A stretch of 41,422 nt of DNA from Porticoccaceae bacterium (GTDB lineage: Bacteria; Pseudomonadota; Gammaproteobacteria; Pseudomonadales; Porticoccaceae), in NCBI GenBank assembly GCA_029254005.1, contig JAQWYJ010000041.1, positions 1-41,422 of the forward strand, read 5' to 3'. Positions within the stretch are counted from its first letter, which is position 1, and every line of letters starts with the position of its first letter. Shown here piece after piece: positions 1 to 7,837 of the stretch. Position numbers and translations under genes: made by a program. The notes below the pieces were generated by a model. It had not been told where the DNA came from and did no database searches. It saw nothing but the letters and a program-made list of their open reading frames with translations.

Positions 1-147
1 CCCATGCAAAGCACAGTGGTACTACTACCAAACATTCTTATTTACCGTTGCGGGGGCAGTATCGGATTAGCGTTGACCACAGTCATAAGGCGCACCGATT
101 TCCCGTTTAACTTTTAGCTAAAAAGCGTTTTTAGCGTCAAGAACCTG
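1..147 (-). ncRNA. Cobalamin (B12) riboswitch, 3' part outside window
   Basis: Read on the minus strand, the RNA carries the hallmarks of the cobalamin riboswitch in order. They are GGUUCU; a P2 hairpin (GCUAAAAA / UUUUUAGC, 117-135); UUAAACGGGAA; AUCGGUG; AAUCCGAU; CUGCCCCCGCAACGGUAA (about 46-63); and CACUG...GCAUGGG at the window edge. The conserved 3' block with the kissing-loop partner lies left of base 1, so the element is incomplete and its target gene is not visible. The AUCGG/CCGAU helix normally closes a short loop. Here it encloses an extra hairpin with GCG/CGC and UGAC/GUCA arms. Family knowledge: such elements lower expression of B12 uptake or synthesis genes, or of B12-independent isozymes, when adenosylcobalamin is present. 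The controlled gene should be the next leftward one. Confidence 0.88.
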
Positions 148-158
148 TTGCCGAAGCA

Positions 159-194
159 AGGCGCAACACTAACCCTCAGATAGCATTATGTCAA
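159..194 (-). promoter_or_regulatory. Candidate sigma70 promoter for the riboswitch transcript
   Basis: On the minus strand a perfect -35 TTGACA (189-194) is followed, after a 17-base spacer, by TAGTGT (166-171, 4 of 6 matches to TATAAT). Transcription would begin near base 159, just before the riboswitch aptamer. Spacing and position fit well, but no other evidence is visible. Confidence 0.55.
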
Positions 195-532
195 ACAACT
201 TCAACGATAAATAAGAACTAATGGTTACCATGACGACATTAGTCAAAAGACCGATGAATTCTTGCAGGTCTGATTAAAAGTATCTAAGATTTGGGTATCA
301 GATTCACACCTCAAGCGTCATTGTTATGGCGTCATATACTTGTTCAAGAGCTTGTTTTACCAAAGCTTCAACAAACCTTGGCCAATATAAAGGACCCTAT
401 TTACTGATTTATATAAAATTTTAAGCTTATCAAGCAGCTTGCTCTAAATCTTAGTGTCGCCGCCTCACATTGATACAGATACGGATACAGTTTGTTAGCT
501 AAAAATCAACAATTGCTGACAGTAAACACCAC
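195..532. other. Non-coding stretch between the riboswitch promoter and radA
   Basis: No convincing gene is visible. The longest protein-like frame is a roughly 31-codon minus-strand frame at about 305-400 with no usable start codon. On the minus strand a 5-bp hairpin (arms at 248-252 and 267-271) is followed by four Us; it could be a weak terminator for radA read-through, ahead of the riboswitch promoter. Nothing else stands out. Confidence 0.4.
501..519 (-). terminator. radA: Weak candidate terminator after radA
   Basis: About 14 bases after the radA stop, the minus strand reads TCAGC-AATT-GTTGA followed by TTTTT. This is a 5-bp stem (one G-U pair) with a 4-base loop and a U tract. The stem is short and AT-rich, so termination may be inefficient. 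Confidence 0.35.
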
Positions 533-1903
533 TTAATACAACGCCTCAAGAGCCTCAGTTACCTTTCGCACAGCAACTACATTCATCCCTTTAATTGGCT
601 GCTTAGGCATATTGCCTGCAGGTACAATCGCCCGACTAAAACCATGTTTTGCTGCTTCACGCAAACGCTCTTGGCCATTCGCTACAGGACGAATTTCACC
701 GGCCAGCCCTACTTCGCCAAACACCACCAGATCTTTGGGCAATGGCTTATCCCTAAAACTGGAAATTACTGAAAGCATCAAGGCTAAATCAGCACTAGTC
801 TCTATTACCTTCACACCACCAACGATATTTACAAATACATCTTGATCACCCACAGAAACACCCCCATGACGATGAAGCACGGCAAGTAGCATAGACAAAC
901 GATTGTGATCCAACCCCACCGTTACTCGTCGCGGATTACCTAGATGACTGTCATCAACCAGGGCCTGAAGCTCTACCAATAATGGCCTGGTACCTTCCCA
1001 AATAACCATAACAATGCTTCCTGACGATATCTCCTCTCCACGTTGAAGGAAGATAGCTGAGGGGTTTGGCACTTCACGTAAACCCTTATCTGTCATAGCA
1101 AAAACCCCCAGCTCATTGACAGCTCCAAAACGGTTTTTATGACTGCGCAATGTCCTAAATTGGCTATCACTAGAACCCTCAAGCATCAGCGAGCAGTCAA
1201 TCATATGCTCCAACACTTTCGGCCCGGCAAGTGAACCGTCCTTGGTAACGTGCCCCACCATGATCAAAACAGTACCACTCTGCTTGGCAAATCGTACCAA
1301 CATTGCAGCACTCTCTCTAACCTGCGAAACACTGCCAGGCGCTGAGGCAATTTCCTGAATATGCATAACTTGAATGGAATCAACAACTAAAATTTTGGGT
1401 CGCTTTTGTTCAGCAATACCACAGACCGTCTCAACTGAGGTTTCTGCCATAATTTTAAGTTTGTCAGCGGGTAAGCCCAAACGATTCGCTCGCATAGCCA
1501 CCTGCTGAGGTGACTCCTCACCGGTAACATAAAGGGCGCTATTGAGGTTCGCCATCGAACACAAGGTCTGCAGCAGTAGAGTACTTTTCCCTGCGCCTGG
1601 TTCACCGCCTAAGAGTACGCAAGATCCGGGAACAAAGCCGCCACCAAGGACTAAATCCAATTCACCTGTACCTGAACTAATTCTGGGGATCTCATCAAGA
1701 GTAATATCTGCGAGGGACTTAACAGCACTATCTACGTCACCGGCGAATCCGGAACGCAATATCGCACCACCTTTTGTAGGGCTACCTAGGCGAACTTCTG
1801 ATAAGGTATTCCAGGCACTACACTCACTACATTGCCCTTGCCACTTATGATAATCCGCTCCGCAATCCGTACACACATAGGCAGATTTAGTTTTTCCAAC
1901 CAT
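533..1903 (-). CDS. radA: DNA repair protein RadA/Sms
   Basis: RadA is a RecA-like ATPase that drives branch migration of recombination intermediates and helps process stalled forks in the cytoplasm. From the chosen start (456 aa, normal for the family) I see a zinc finger C11-x2-C14...C25-x2-C28, a Walker A GGEPGAGKST at 99-108, the RadA signature KNRFG at 256-260, and a C-terminal Lon-protease-like domain. The frame also opens at ATG 1921. I prefer ATG 1903 because GAGG lies 8 bases upstream of it, while 1921 has no ribosome-binding site and falls close to the predicted transcription start. The gene stands alone, divergent from the DnaT-repeat gene. A LexA box upstream predicts damage induction. 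Confidence 0.97.
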   Translation of the reverse strand: MVGKTKSAYVCTDCGADYHKWQGQCSECSAWNTLSEVRLGSPTKGGAILRSGFAGDVDSAVKSLADITLDEIPRISSGTGELDLVLGGGFVPGSCVLLGGEPGAGKSTLLLQTLCSMANLNSALYVTGEESPQQVAMRANRLGLPADKLKIMAETSVETVCGIAEQKRPKILVVDSIQVMHIQEIASAPGSVSQVRESAAMLVRFAKQSGTVLIMVGHVTKDGSLAGPKVLEHMIDCSLMLEGSSDSQFRTLRSHKNRFGAVNELGVFAMTDKGLREVPNPSAIFLQRGEEISSGSIVMVIWEGTRPLLVELQALVDDSHLGNPRRVTVGLDHNRLSMLLAVLHRHGGVSVGDQDVFVNIVGGVKVIETSADLALMLSVISSFRDKPLPKDLVVFGEVGLAGEIRPVANGQERLREAAKHGFSRAIVPAGNMPKQPIKGMNVVAVRKVTEALEALY

Positions 1904-1930
1904 TGCAACATCCTCGTTCATTTATGAGAT

Positions 1931-1959
1931 ATTTAAGCGCATTACTGTTATTATGTACA
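1931..1959 (-). promoter_or_regulatory. radA: Candidate radA promoter
   Basis: On the minus strand TGTACA (1954-1959; 4 of 6 to TTGACA) is separated by 17 bases from TTAAAT (1931-1936; 4 of 6 to TATAAT). Transcription would start near 1924, giving a leader of about 20 bases that contains the GAGG ribosome-binding site of ATG 1903. The -35 lies inside the LexA box. Confidence 0.4.
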
Positions 1960-1962
1960 GTG
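1943..1962. promoter_or_regulatory. LexA (SOS) box upstream of radA
   Basis: The core reads CTGTTATTATGTACAG (1945-1960), which satisfies the gammaproteobacterial LexA rule CTGT-N8-ACAG exactly. Extended to 20 bases it matches 15 of 20 positions of TACTGTATATATATACAGTA. It sits about 40 bases upstream of the radA start, over the predicted -35, as expected for repression. The divergent DnaT-repeat gene starts 135 bases away on the other side, so joint control is possible but less direct. Confidence 0.75.
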
Positions 1963-2097
1963 TAAAAAGGCAGGGTACCACTTCTCCTTGATTATCATTA
2001 GCCAAGCAGAATAACGGATAGCTTAGTATTGTAGAAGGATCGAAATTGCCAGTAGGTTTATCTCGTTACGACAATCGCTTTCTGATAGAGTACTTGT

Positions 2098-3207
2098 ATG
2101 TCGTTGATACCGGAAAAACCTATTGTAATTTCACCCACCCTCGCCGCAACCATCGGTCTTGAGGAAACAGTGCTATTGCAGCTTCTCCAAGAGTGTATTA
2201 GCCATGGCAATCCAACCTTTAACAGCGGTTTTGCCTGGATAACAGTTCCGGCCGACAGACTACTTAGTTTAGCGCCTTTTTGGCGCCAAGATGATGTCCG
2301 TCGTTTAACTGCCAGCTTGCACGAAAAAGGGCTACTTTTAATTGGTGGAGTCACTTTTACTGCACATCAAGATTTTCGCTTTGCTTTTAATGAAGACTCA
2401 GTTGCCTCCGCGCCAAATCACTTAGAATCCACAAGATCAGTGCCTGCACCAAAACCTAGTTCAGCAAAGACTATTGGTAGCACATGGCAACCTAGTGAAG
2501 ATGCTCTTCGCCAGCTTAGTCAGCTTGGTGTAACTCGAGAGTTTGCGCATCAACAAGTACCCCAGTTCGTGGCTTATTGGCGAGATCGTAATATTCCACG
2601 TCATAGCTGGGAGTCAAAGTATATTAAGGAAGTCTGGCGACAATGGCAGCAAGCTGAAACAAGCAATAATAGAAGGCGCAAAGAAGTTTCAGTGACTAGT
2701 AACTGGCGACCCTCAGTAGATGCTCTTGATATTCTTGTCAGTAAAGGAGGCATTAATACTAACTTTGTCGAAGATGCCATCCCAGAATTTATTTTGTATT
2801 GGCGGGATAGGGGCGCAGTATCTAGCACATGGGATTCAAAATTTGTTCAACATGTTCGGCGCCAATGGCAATTCTACAGTGGAATGATGGAGCAAGAATC
2901 CATGCCTCGTGTGATTGGTGAAAATTGGCAACCTAAAGAAAGAGTATATGATGTTCTACAAATGGCTAATATCGATCGTCCTTTTGCCGAACAACGCATC
3001 CCAGAATTTGTTTTATACTGGCAAGAAAATGGTAGCCCTCAATCAGCTTGGAATACTCGTTTTTTGCAGTATGTAAAACGTCAATGGGCATATCAAAGTA
3101 AATTATTAACGGACACTTCAAATGGCAAACAACAAGGATATTCAAAAGGTCGCATCCGAGATCGCAGCATTATCGACGCACTCTCAGACCGAAGCTGGGC
3201 ATCCTAA
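2098..3207 (+). CDS. Replication protein with three tandem DnaT domains
   Basis: This 369-aa protein has an N-terminal segment (about 10-85) that looks like a winged helix, a linker, then three copies of a DnaT-like domain at about 129-184, 202-258 and 276-331. Each copy has the pattern W-(Q/R)-P...F...PEF-x2-YW-(R/Q)...W-x3-(F/Y)-x3-V-x-RQW. E. coli DnaT has one such domain; it binds ssDNA and helps DnaC load DnaB during restart. The gene overlaps the next one, a lambda-P-like loader, by 86 bases, so the two probably act together. From memory, a domesticated lambda O/P-like pair (DopC/DopE) has been proposed as helicase loader in gammaproteobacteria lacking dciA and dnaC. This gene would be the DopC-side partner, but that identity is inference. 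Confidence 0.85.
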   Translation: MSLIPEKPIVISPTLAATIGLEETVLLQLLQECISHGNPTFNSGFAWITVPADRLLSLAPFWRQDDVRRLTASLHEKGLLLIGGVTFTAHQDFRFAFNEDSVASAPNHLESTRSVPAPKPSSAKTIGSTWQPSEDALRQLSQLGVTREFAHQQVPQFVAYWRDRNIPRHSWESKYIKEVWRQWQQAETSNNRRRKEVSVTSNWRPSVDALDILVSKGGINTNFVEDAIPEFILYWRDRGAVSSTWDSKFVQHVRRQWQFYSGMMEQESMPRVIGENWQPKERVYDVLQMANIDRPFAEQRIPEFVLYWQENGSPQSAWNTRFLQYVKRQWAYQSKLLTDTSNGKQQGYSKGRIRDRSIIDALSDRSWAS

Positions 3208-3784
3208 ACCGGCCCCTGCTAACCCTCAGTTGATCGATGCTATCAATCAAATTTTTGCTCTATTTCAGGTGAATTATCACAACCAGTACTACAGTGCCTT
3301 TGGTGATAATACAAAATCTGAAAATCTAGCAAAAAAGCTTTGGCTAGCTAAATTAGAGCACTTTTCCGCAAGTACTATCTGTAGTGCGGCAGAGAAAATT
3401 ATATCCGAAAGTGAGTACCTACCAACATTAAATAAAATGCTCAATGCATGTCGCCATGTCGCCATGCCTGCTGGTCTTGTCAGCGCTAGACATGCCTATC
3501 AAGAGGCCTGCAATAAAACAAGTCCGAAGGCCGACCAGCCCTGGACACACCCAGTGGTTTATCTTGCCGGGCGTGATACTGGTTGGCACATGCTAGCCCA
3601 TGAAACTGAATCCAGAGCACTTCCAGCCTTTAGTGAGATATATCAACATTATATCGATCGCATGCTCGCAGGGGAAAACTTCAGGATCGAAACCACCGCG
3701 CAAGTCCCGGAGCTATGCGAATTGCCAGCGACTAAAAAACATAATCAAGAAAAACTTGAAGACTTGAAAAAGTTACTGATATAA
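3122..3784 (+). CDS. Lambda P-like replicative helicase loader (DopE-like)
   Basis: The 220-aa sequence resembles phage lambda replication protein P. An N-terminal disordered part of about 35 aa is followed by a helical domain (INQIFALFQ...LAKKLWLAKLEHF...SEYLPTLNKMLNACRH, about 39-115), then a region with HPVVYLAGRDTGWHML (about 141-156) and a basic C-terminal tail. Lambda P captures DnaB and delivers it to the origin. No prophage genes lie nearby: the neighbours are radA and aceK, so this looks like a resident, domesticated gene. It starts 86 bases inside the DnaT-repeat gene with little ribosome-binding site, suggesting translational coupling. aceK follows after 20 bases. A helicase-loading role is inferred; DnaC-type AAA+ motifs are absent. 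Confidence 0.8.
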   Translation: MANNKDIQKVASEIAALSTHSQTEAGHPKPAPANPQLIDAINQIFALFQVNYHNQYYSAFGDNTKSENLAKKLWLAKLEHFSASTICSAAEKIISESEYLPTLNKMLNACRHVAMPAGLVSARHAYQEACNKTSPKADQPWTHPVVYLAGRDTGWHMLAHETESRALPAFSEIYQHYIDRMLAGENFRIETTAQVPELCELPATKKHNQEKLEDLKKLLI

Positions 3785-3804
3785 GGCCCTGAGAGGAACC
3801 ATTC

Positions 3805-5574
3805 ATGGCATTGCAACCTCTGATTCACAACTCCACCGCACGGCGAATGGCGAAAACCATCCTAAACGGCTTTCGTAGCTATTTCGCTGAATATCTTAAT
3901 TCAACCCTTACGGCGAAAGCCCGCTATGAGAAAGCCGACTGGCAGGGAGTAAAGGAAGCCAACGTAGAACGTTTAGAGCTTTATAAAGATAAGGTAGCAC
4001 AAACGGTAAATTATTTGGCTATGGTTACCAATCAAGATATTGCAAGCTTGACACTTTGGCGAGAAGCAAAGAAAGCTTACACTCAACTGGTGTTTAACTT
4101 CCCCAATTTTGAAATTGCAGAAACCTTTTTTAATTCGGTATTCAGTGATATTCATGATCATGACAAAATAAGTGATGATATTATTTATGTCCTGTCCTCA
4201 CAGCTGCTCGAAGCTCCAGAGGCTGAATACAGTATTTTTGTTCGATATAAAGGCGAGAACTTTCGCGACAATTTTCAACGTATTCTTGAAGAGGCTGAAT
4301 TTTCTTTGCCGATGGAAGATTTAACGTTGGATCTTGACTGTATTATGAATGTATTTAATCAGGAGGTGTTACCGCACATAAAGAATCCTCCTGAGCGAGT
4401 AAAGTTTGACCTTCTAGAGTCAACATTTTATCGTAGCAAAGCGGCGTATATGGTTGGTCGAGTTGTAGATGGGGACCAAAATTTTCCCATGGCATTAGTA
4501 ATTCTTAATAACGAACAGGGCGCTCTGTATGTTGACACGGCACTATTTAATTCTGATGAACTAAGCGTCATTTTCAGTTTCACACAAAATCATTTTATGG
4601 TGGACGCGCCGCTGCCCTATCAGTATGCACTGTTCCTGAAAAATTTAGTCCCCAATAAATTAGATTATGAAATTTATAATTCGCTGGGATTTCCAAAGCA
4701 TGCGAAAACTGAGTTTTTCCGTGAACTTGTCGGACATCTCAATAATTCCAAAGACAAGTTTGTTATAGCTCCGGGTATTAAGGGTATGGTTATGTCAGTA
4801 TTTACACTACCCTCTTACAATATTGTTTTTAAGATCATTAAAGACAAGTTTGCTCCGCCTAAAGAAGTTACGCACCAAATCGTACGCGATAAATATCGTC
4901 TTGTATCTCGACATGACCGGATTGGTCGTATGGCAGACACGCAAGAATTTGATAATTTAATTTTTCCCATCGATCGCTTTTCGCAAGAGCTTATTGATGA
5001 AATTCTTAAGGTGGCCCCCTCTCAAATTGAAATTAGGGAGGATAAGATACTGATTAGACACCTGTACACTGAACGCTACATGACACCGTTAAATATTTAT
5101 CTTGAAACTGCTAACGATAAAGAAATGCGAAGCGCTATGGAAGAATACGGTAACTGTATCAAGCAGCTTGCCGCGGCTAATATATTTCCAGGCGATATGC
5201 CTTTAAAAAACTTTGGCGTAACTCGACATGGGCGAGTGGTGTTTTATGATTATGACGAAATTGCTACTCTCACCGACTGCAACTTCAGACATATTCCCAA
5301 GGCTCGCACCGAAGAAGAAGAAATGCAGTCAGGTACATGGTACACCGTTGGCCCAGACGATATTTTTCCTGAAGAATTTAGGCTATTCTTCTCAGGGAAC
5401 ACCAAAGCCAGAAAAATGTTCGAAGAAATCCACAGCGAACTCTATTCATTGGAGTTTTGGACTGAATTACAAGACAAAATTCGCGATGGCTACGTAGTAG
5501 ATGTTTTCCCCTATCGCAGAGCAAAACGTTTTAATCGCGGTAAAAATTCTCAGTTAGCTGTATTCGCAGACTAG
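3805..5574 (+). CDS. aceK: Isocitrate dehydrogenase kinase/phosphatase
   Basis: AceK phosphorylates and dephosphorylates isocitrate dehydrogenase, switching carbon between the TCA cycle and the glyoxylate shunt. The 589-aa length is typical. I recognise the regulatory N-terminal half, the nucleotide-binding stretch APGIKGMVMSVFTLPSYN (about 323-340), the KIIKDKFAPPKE segment, and the kinase-like C-terminal lobe with FGVTRHGRVVFYDYDEI. AGAGGA precedes the ATG. Unlike in E. coli, no aceB or aceA is present; the gene follows two replication genes by 20 bases and may be co-transcribed with them. Its TAG stop overlaps the TAG stop of convergent gspB within one CTAG palindrome. Confidence 0.97.
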   Translation: MALQPLIHNSTARRMAKTILNGFRSYFAEYLNSTLTAKARYEKADWQGVKEANVERLELYKDKVAQTVNYLAMVTNQDIASLTLWREAKKAYTQLVFNFPNFEIAETFFNSVFSDIHDHDKISDDIIYVLSSQLLEAPEAEYSIFVRYKGENFRDNFQRILEEAEFSLPMEDLTLDLDCIMNVFNQEVLPHIKNPPERVKFDLLESTFYRSKAAYMVGRVVDGDQNFPMALVILNNEQGALYVDTALFNSDELSVIFSFTQNHFMVDAPLPYQYALFLKNLVPNKLDYEIYNSLGFPKHAKTEFFRELVGHLNNSKDKFVIAPGIKGMVMSVFTLPSYNIVFKIIKDKFAPPKEVTHQIVRDKYRLVSRHDRIGRMADTQEFDNLIFPIDRFSQELIDEILKVAPSQIEIREDKILIRHLYTERYMTPLNIYLETANDKEMRSAMEEYGNCIKQLAAANIFPGDMPLKNFGVTRHGRVVFYDYDEIATLTDCNFRHIPKARTEEEEMQSGTWYTVGPDDIFPEEFRLFFSGNTKARKMFEEIHSELYSLEFWTELQDKIRDGYVVDVFPYRRAKRFNRGKNSQLAVFAD

Positions 5575-6128
5575 GGGTAAGGAATGGTTTCGGTGATATC
5601 TCCGGCACGAATAACAAAGTTATTCTCCAAAATAGCATCTAATGTCCAGACGGCATCAATGGCATCCTGTTCACGAAAGCTTGTATCACCAATAAACAAA
5701 CGATTAGACGCTGAACCTGGGGCAATATACATATAACCTGCCACAACAAGCGTAGGAGGCGCTGTATTTTCTGCCACCTTGGTCAAAGCAACCGGCATAT
5801 CCACCTCACTAACCGGCAGAATTATCTCAATATTGTCCAGCCTAGTATCATCCTTGGGAGCTATAAATCCACTCTGAGGAAATCCCTTGTCGGTCGAAGA
5901 GATAAAAGGAGCTGGATCTGGGCCCGCCCTCTGACTCAGAATATATCCACCAACCAACACACCAATCGACAAAATACCTGCTGCGGCTATCCATCTTAAA
6001 TAAGGCGAAGTCTGTTTAACTTGCTGATAAGGATCCCATTGAGGGCCGGCAAAATCATCTAATACTTTCGGGTCTTCCCGGCGACGATCGCGCTCAGCTT
6101 TATTTAAGGCCTTAAGAATGTAGGACAT
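5571..6128 (-). CDS. gspB: Type II secretion protein GspB
   Basis: GspB works with GspA to let the GspD secretin multimerise and pass through the peptidoglycan. The 185-aa protein starts with the GspB signature SYILKALNKAERDRRR, has one membrane helix (about 44-64) and a periplasmic C-terminal domain ending in GDITETIPYP. GGAGG precedes the ATG, which overlaps the gspA stop as TAATG. It is the last gene of the secretion operon and meets aceK tail to tail, with the two stop codons overlapping. Confidence 0.9.
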   Translation of the reverse strand: MSYILKALNKAERDRRREDPKVLDDFAGPQWDPYQQVKQTSPYLRWIAAAGILSIGVLVGGYILSQRAGPDPAPFISSTDKGFPQSGFIAPKDDTRLDNIEIILPVSEVDMPVALTKVAENTAPPTLVVAGYMYIAPGSASNRLFIGDTSFREQDAIDAVWTLDAILENNFVIRAGDITETIPYP

Positions 6129-7828
6129 TAATTACCCTCCACTAACCTTGGTATTTTTGCATTGGTAAGTTGATTAAGACGCATTATGGTCTTCTTACCA
6201 ACAATACCATCAGCATTAATAGCTTGTTCACGTTGAAAAACTATCACTTGTTTATGGACTGCGTCAGTAAAGCGTCCACCAGTTATTAAACGCTCAAATG
6301 AACCATCTAACTGACTGAACTTGGTCTGCAGCCAGCTCAATCCCTCCTTATTTACATCACCTTTCCGCAGCAGTTCAAACATATCAGGTGATCGCCATAA
6401 AAATAAAAAATTGCCTGTCCATTGTTGGTTAAAAGAAACATGCTCAACACGCCTTGATTTCCCCTTAGATAATAAGGTTACTGATTCGGCATTAATGGCT
6501 ACCAGCAGATGACTTTCCAATCGGCCATCGGGTTGCTGGATCATCACTACACCTGGTCGATTAAGATCCAGTACTTCATCAAGGGTAGCAGACTCTATAC
6601 GCTGAGCAGTCAAACCATTATTTTGAGCAATGCCAATAAATTCTTCAGTGGTAAAAAAAGCTAATGCCTTTATTCCCCAAATGTCCAACAAATTAACCAA
6701 AGGATTATCCGAAGCACTAACCTCTTGAGGATTACCCTGAGATATACCTGAGGAAATTAACGTATCAGTAGACTGAACATTCTGAATATAGTCTTTAGAA
6801 GTCGAATCCTTCGTAACATTAGACTGAATCAAATTAGGTTTTTTTTGAGCAGTGTGCAGATCCTCTACAATGTTTTCTGCACTTTGATTTCGGTCTTTTT
6901 GAGTTACAAAATAAGTATTTTCAAACATCAAAAAACCCAGAGACACCAGTATTAAAAACGCTAGTGACAGCATCGCCATGACTGGCTTTTTAGGGACAAA
7001 ACCTCTGGTCTGACCAAAAATTTCCGATGCAGCGCCTTTTACAAGATCAACTGATATAGTACTAGAGTTATAGGCATAGGCGCCCAGCATGGCTTGATGA
7101 CAAACCAAGTTGATCAATCGAGGGACACCTTTGGTTAAATTGAAAACAGTATTGATTGCGCCAGGCTCAAATATTGGCCTTGCAGCACCGGCTTGATGTA
7201 ATCGATGATTAATATAATTGGCCACCTCAGTTTTATCTAGCGGTAACAAATGAAATCGAGAAACAACTCGTTGATTTAACTGTCGCAATGAAGGCTTTGA
7301 TAGTATTTCTACCAACTCTGGTTGACCTACCAGCAAAATATGTAGCAACTTATGGGTATTGGTTTCTAAATTACTCAATAAGCGAAGGGTTTCTAGAAGC
7401 TCATCGCTGAGGTTCTGTGCCTCTTCAACTACGATTAATGTTTTTTGTCCTTTCCCATGACTCTCAAGTAAATCCTGATTTAGTCCGTCGATGCAAATTT
7501 TGCTAAAAGACAGATGTTTTGCCGTCGGCAAAGTAATGGACAGTTCATCGCAAATACTTGCTAGTAGATCCGTCTCGTTGAGTTTACTATTGAGCACATA
7601 GGCAACTCTAATATGGGCAGGAATACTCTGCAGCATAGTTCGAGTAAGAGTAGTTTTACCCGTGCCAACTTCGCCGCTGAGCAAAACAAAGCCACCTTCT
7701 CGATCAAGACCATATTTTAGATGGGCAACTGCCTGTCTATGTTGATGGCTGGGATACAAGAAGCTCGGATCAGGCACTATCGAGAAGGGCTCTTTTTTTA
7801 GCCCAAAATACTGTAGATGAATACTCAT
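6128..7828 (-). CDS. gspA: Type II secretion ATPase GspA (ExeA-like)
   Basis: This is an inner-membrane AAA ATPase with a periplasmic peptidoglycan-binding part that, with GspB, helps the secretin insert. From the 566-aa sequence: the ExeA-type opening FGLKKEPFSIVPDPSFLYPS; Walker A GEVGTGKTT (52-60); a Walker B-like VVEEAQNLSDE; one membrane helix near 283-302; a linker; a C39-peptidase-like middle region (about 375-470); and a C-terminal peptidoglycan-binding repeat (QREQAINADGIVGKKTIMRL). It lies 9 bases after gspD and overlaps gspB by one base, so it belongs to the secretion operon. Confidence 0.92.
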   Translation of the reverse strand: MSIHLQYFGLKKEPFSIVPDPSFLYPSHQHRQAVAHLKYGLDREGGFVLLSGEVGTGKTTLTRTMLQSIPAHIRVAYVLNSKLNETDLLASICDELSITLPTAKHLSFSKICIDGLNQDLLESHGKGQKTLIVVEEAQNLSDELLETLRLLSNLETNTHKLLHILLVGQPELVEILSKPSLRQLNQRVVSRFHLLPLDKTEVANYINHRLHQAGAARPIFEPGAINTVFNLTKGVPRLINLVCHQAMLGAYAYNSSTISVDLVKGAASEIFGQTRGFVPKKPVMAMLSLAFLILVSLGFLMFENTYFVTQKDRNQSAENIVEDLHTAQKKPNLIQSNVTKDSTSKDYIQNVQSTDTLISSGISQGNPQEVSASDNPLVNLLDIWGIKALAFFTTEEFIGIAQNNGLTAQRIESATLDEVLDLNRPGVVMIQQPDGRLESHLLVAINAESVTLLSKGKSRRVEHVSFNQQWTGNFLFLWRSPDMFELLRKGDVNKEGLSWLQTKFSQLDGSFERLITGGRFTDAVHKQVIVFQREQAINADGIVGKKTIMRLNQLTNAKIPRLVEGN

Positions 7829-7837
7829 CTTTCCGAA

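Noticed and set aside
117-135. Perfect inverted repeat with T runs, resembling a terminator
   Set aside because: It falls exactly at the P2 stem position of the cobalamin riboswitch, between the GGUUCU and UUAAACGGGAA blocks.
305-400. Short protein-like frame (about 31 codons) on the minus strand
   Set aside because: It begins right after a stop, has no ATG or ribosome-binding site, and matches nothing I recognise. It could be a gene remnant, but I cannot support that.
1904-1921. Longer RadA N terminus starting at ATG 1921
   Set aside because: No ribosome-binding site, whereas GAGG is ideally placed for ATG 1903, and the predicted transcription start lies too close.
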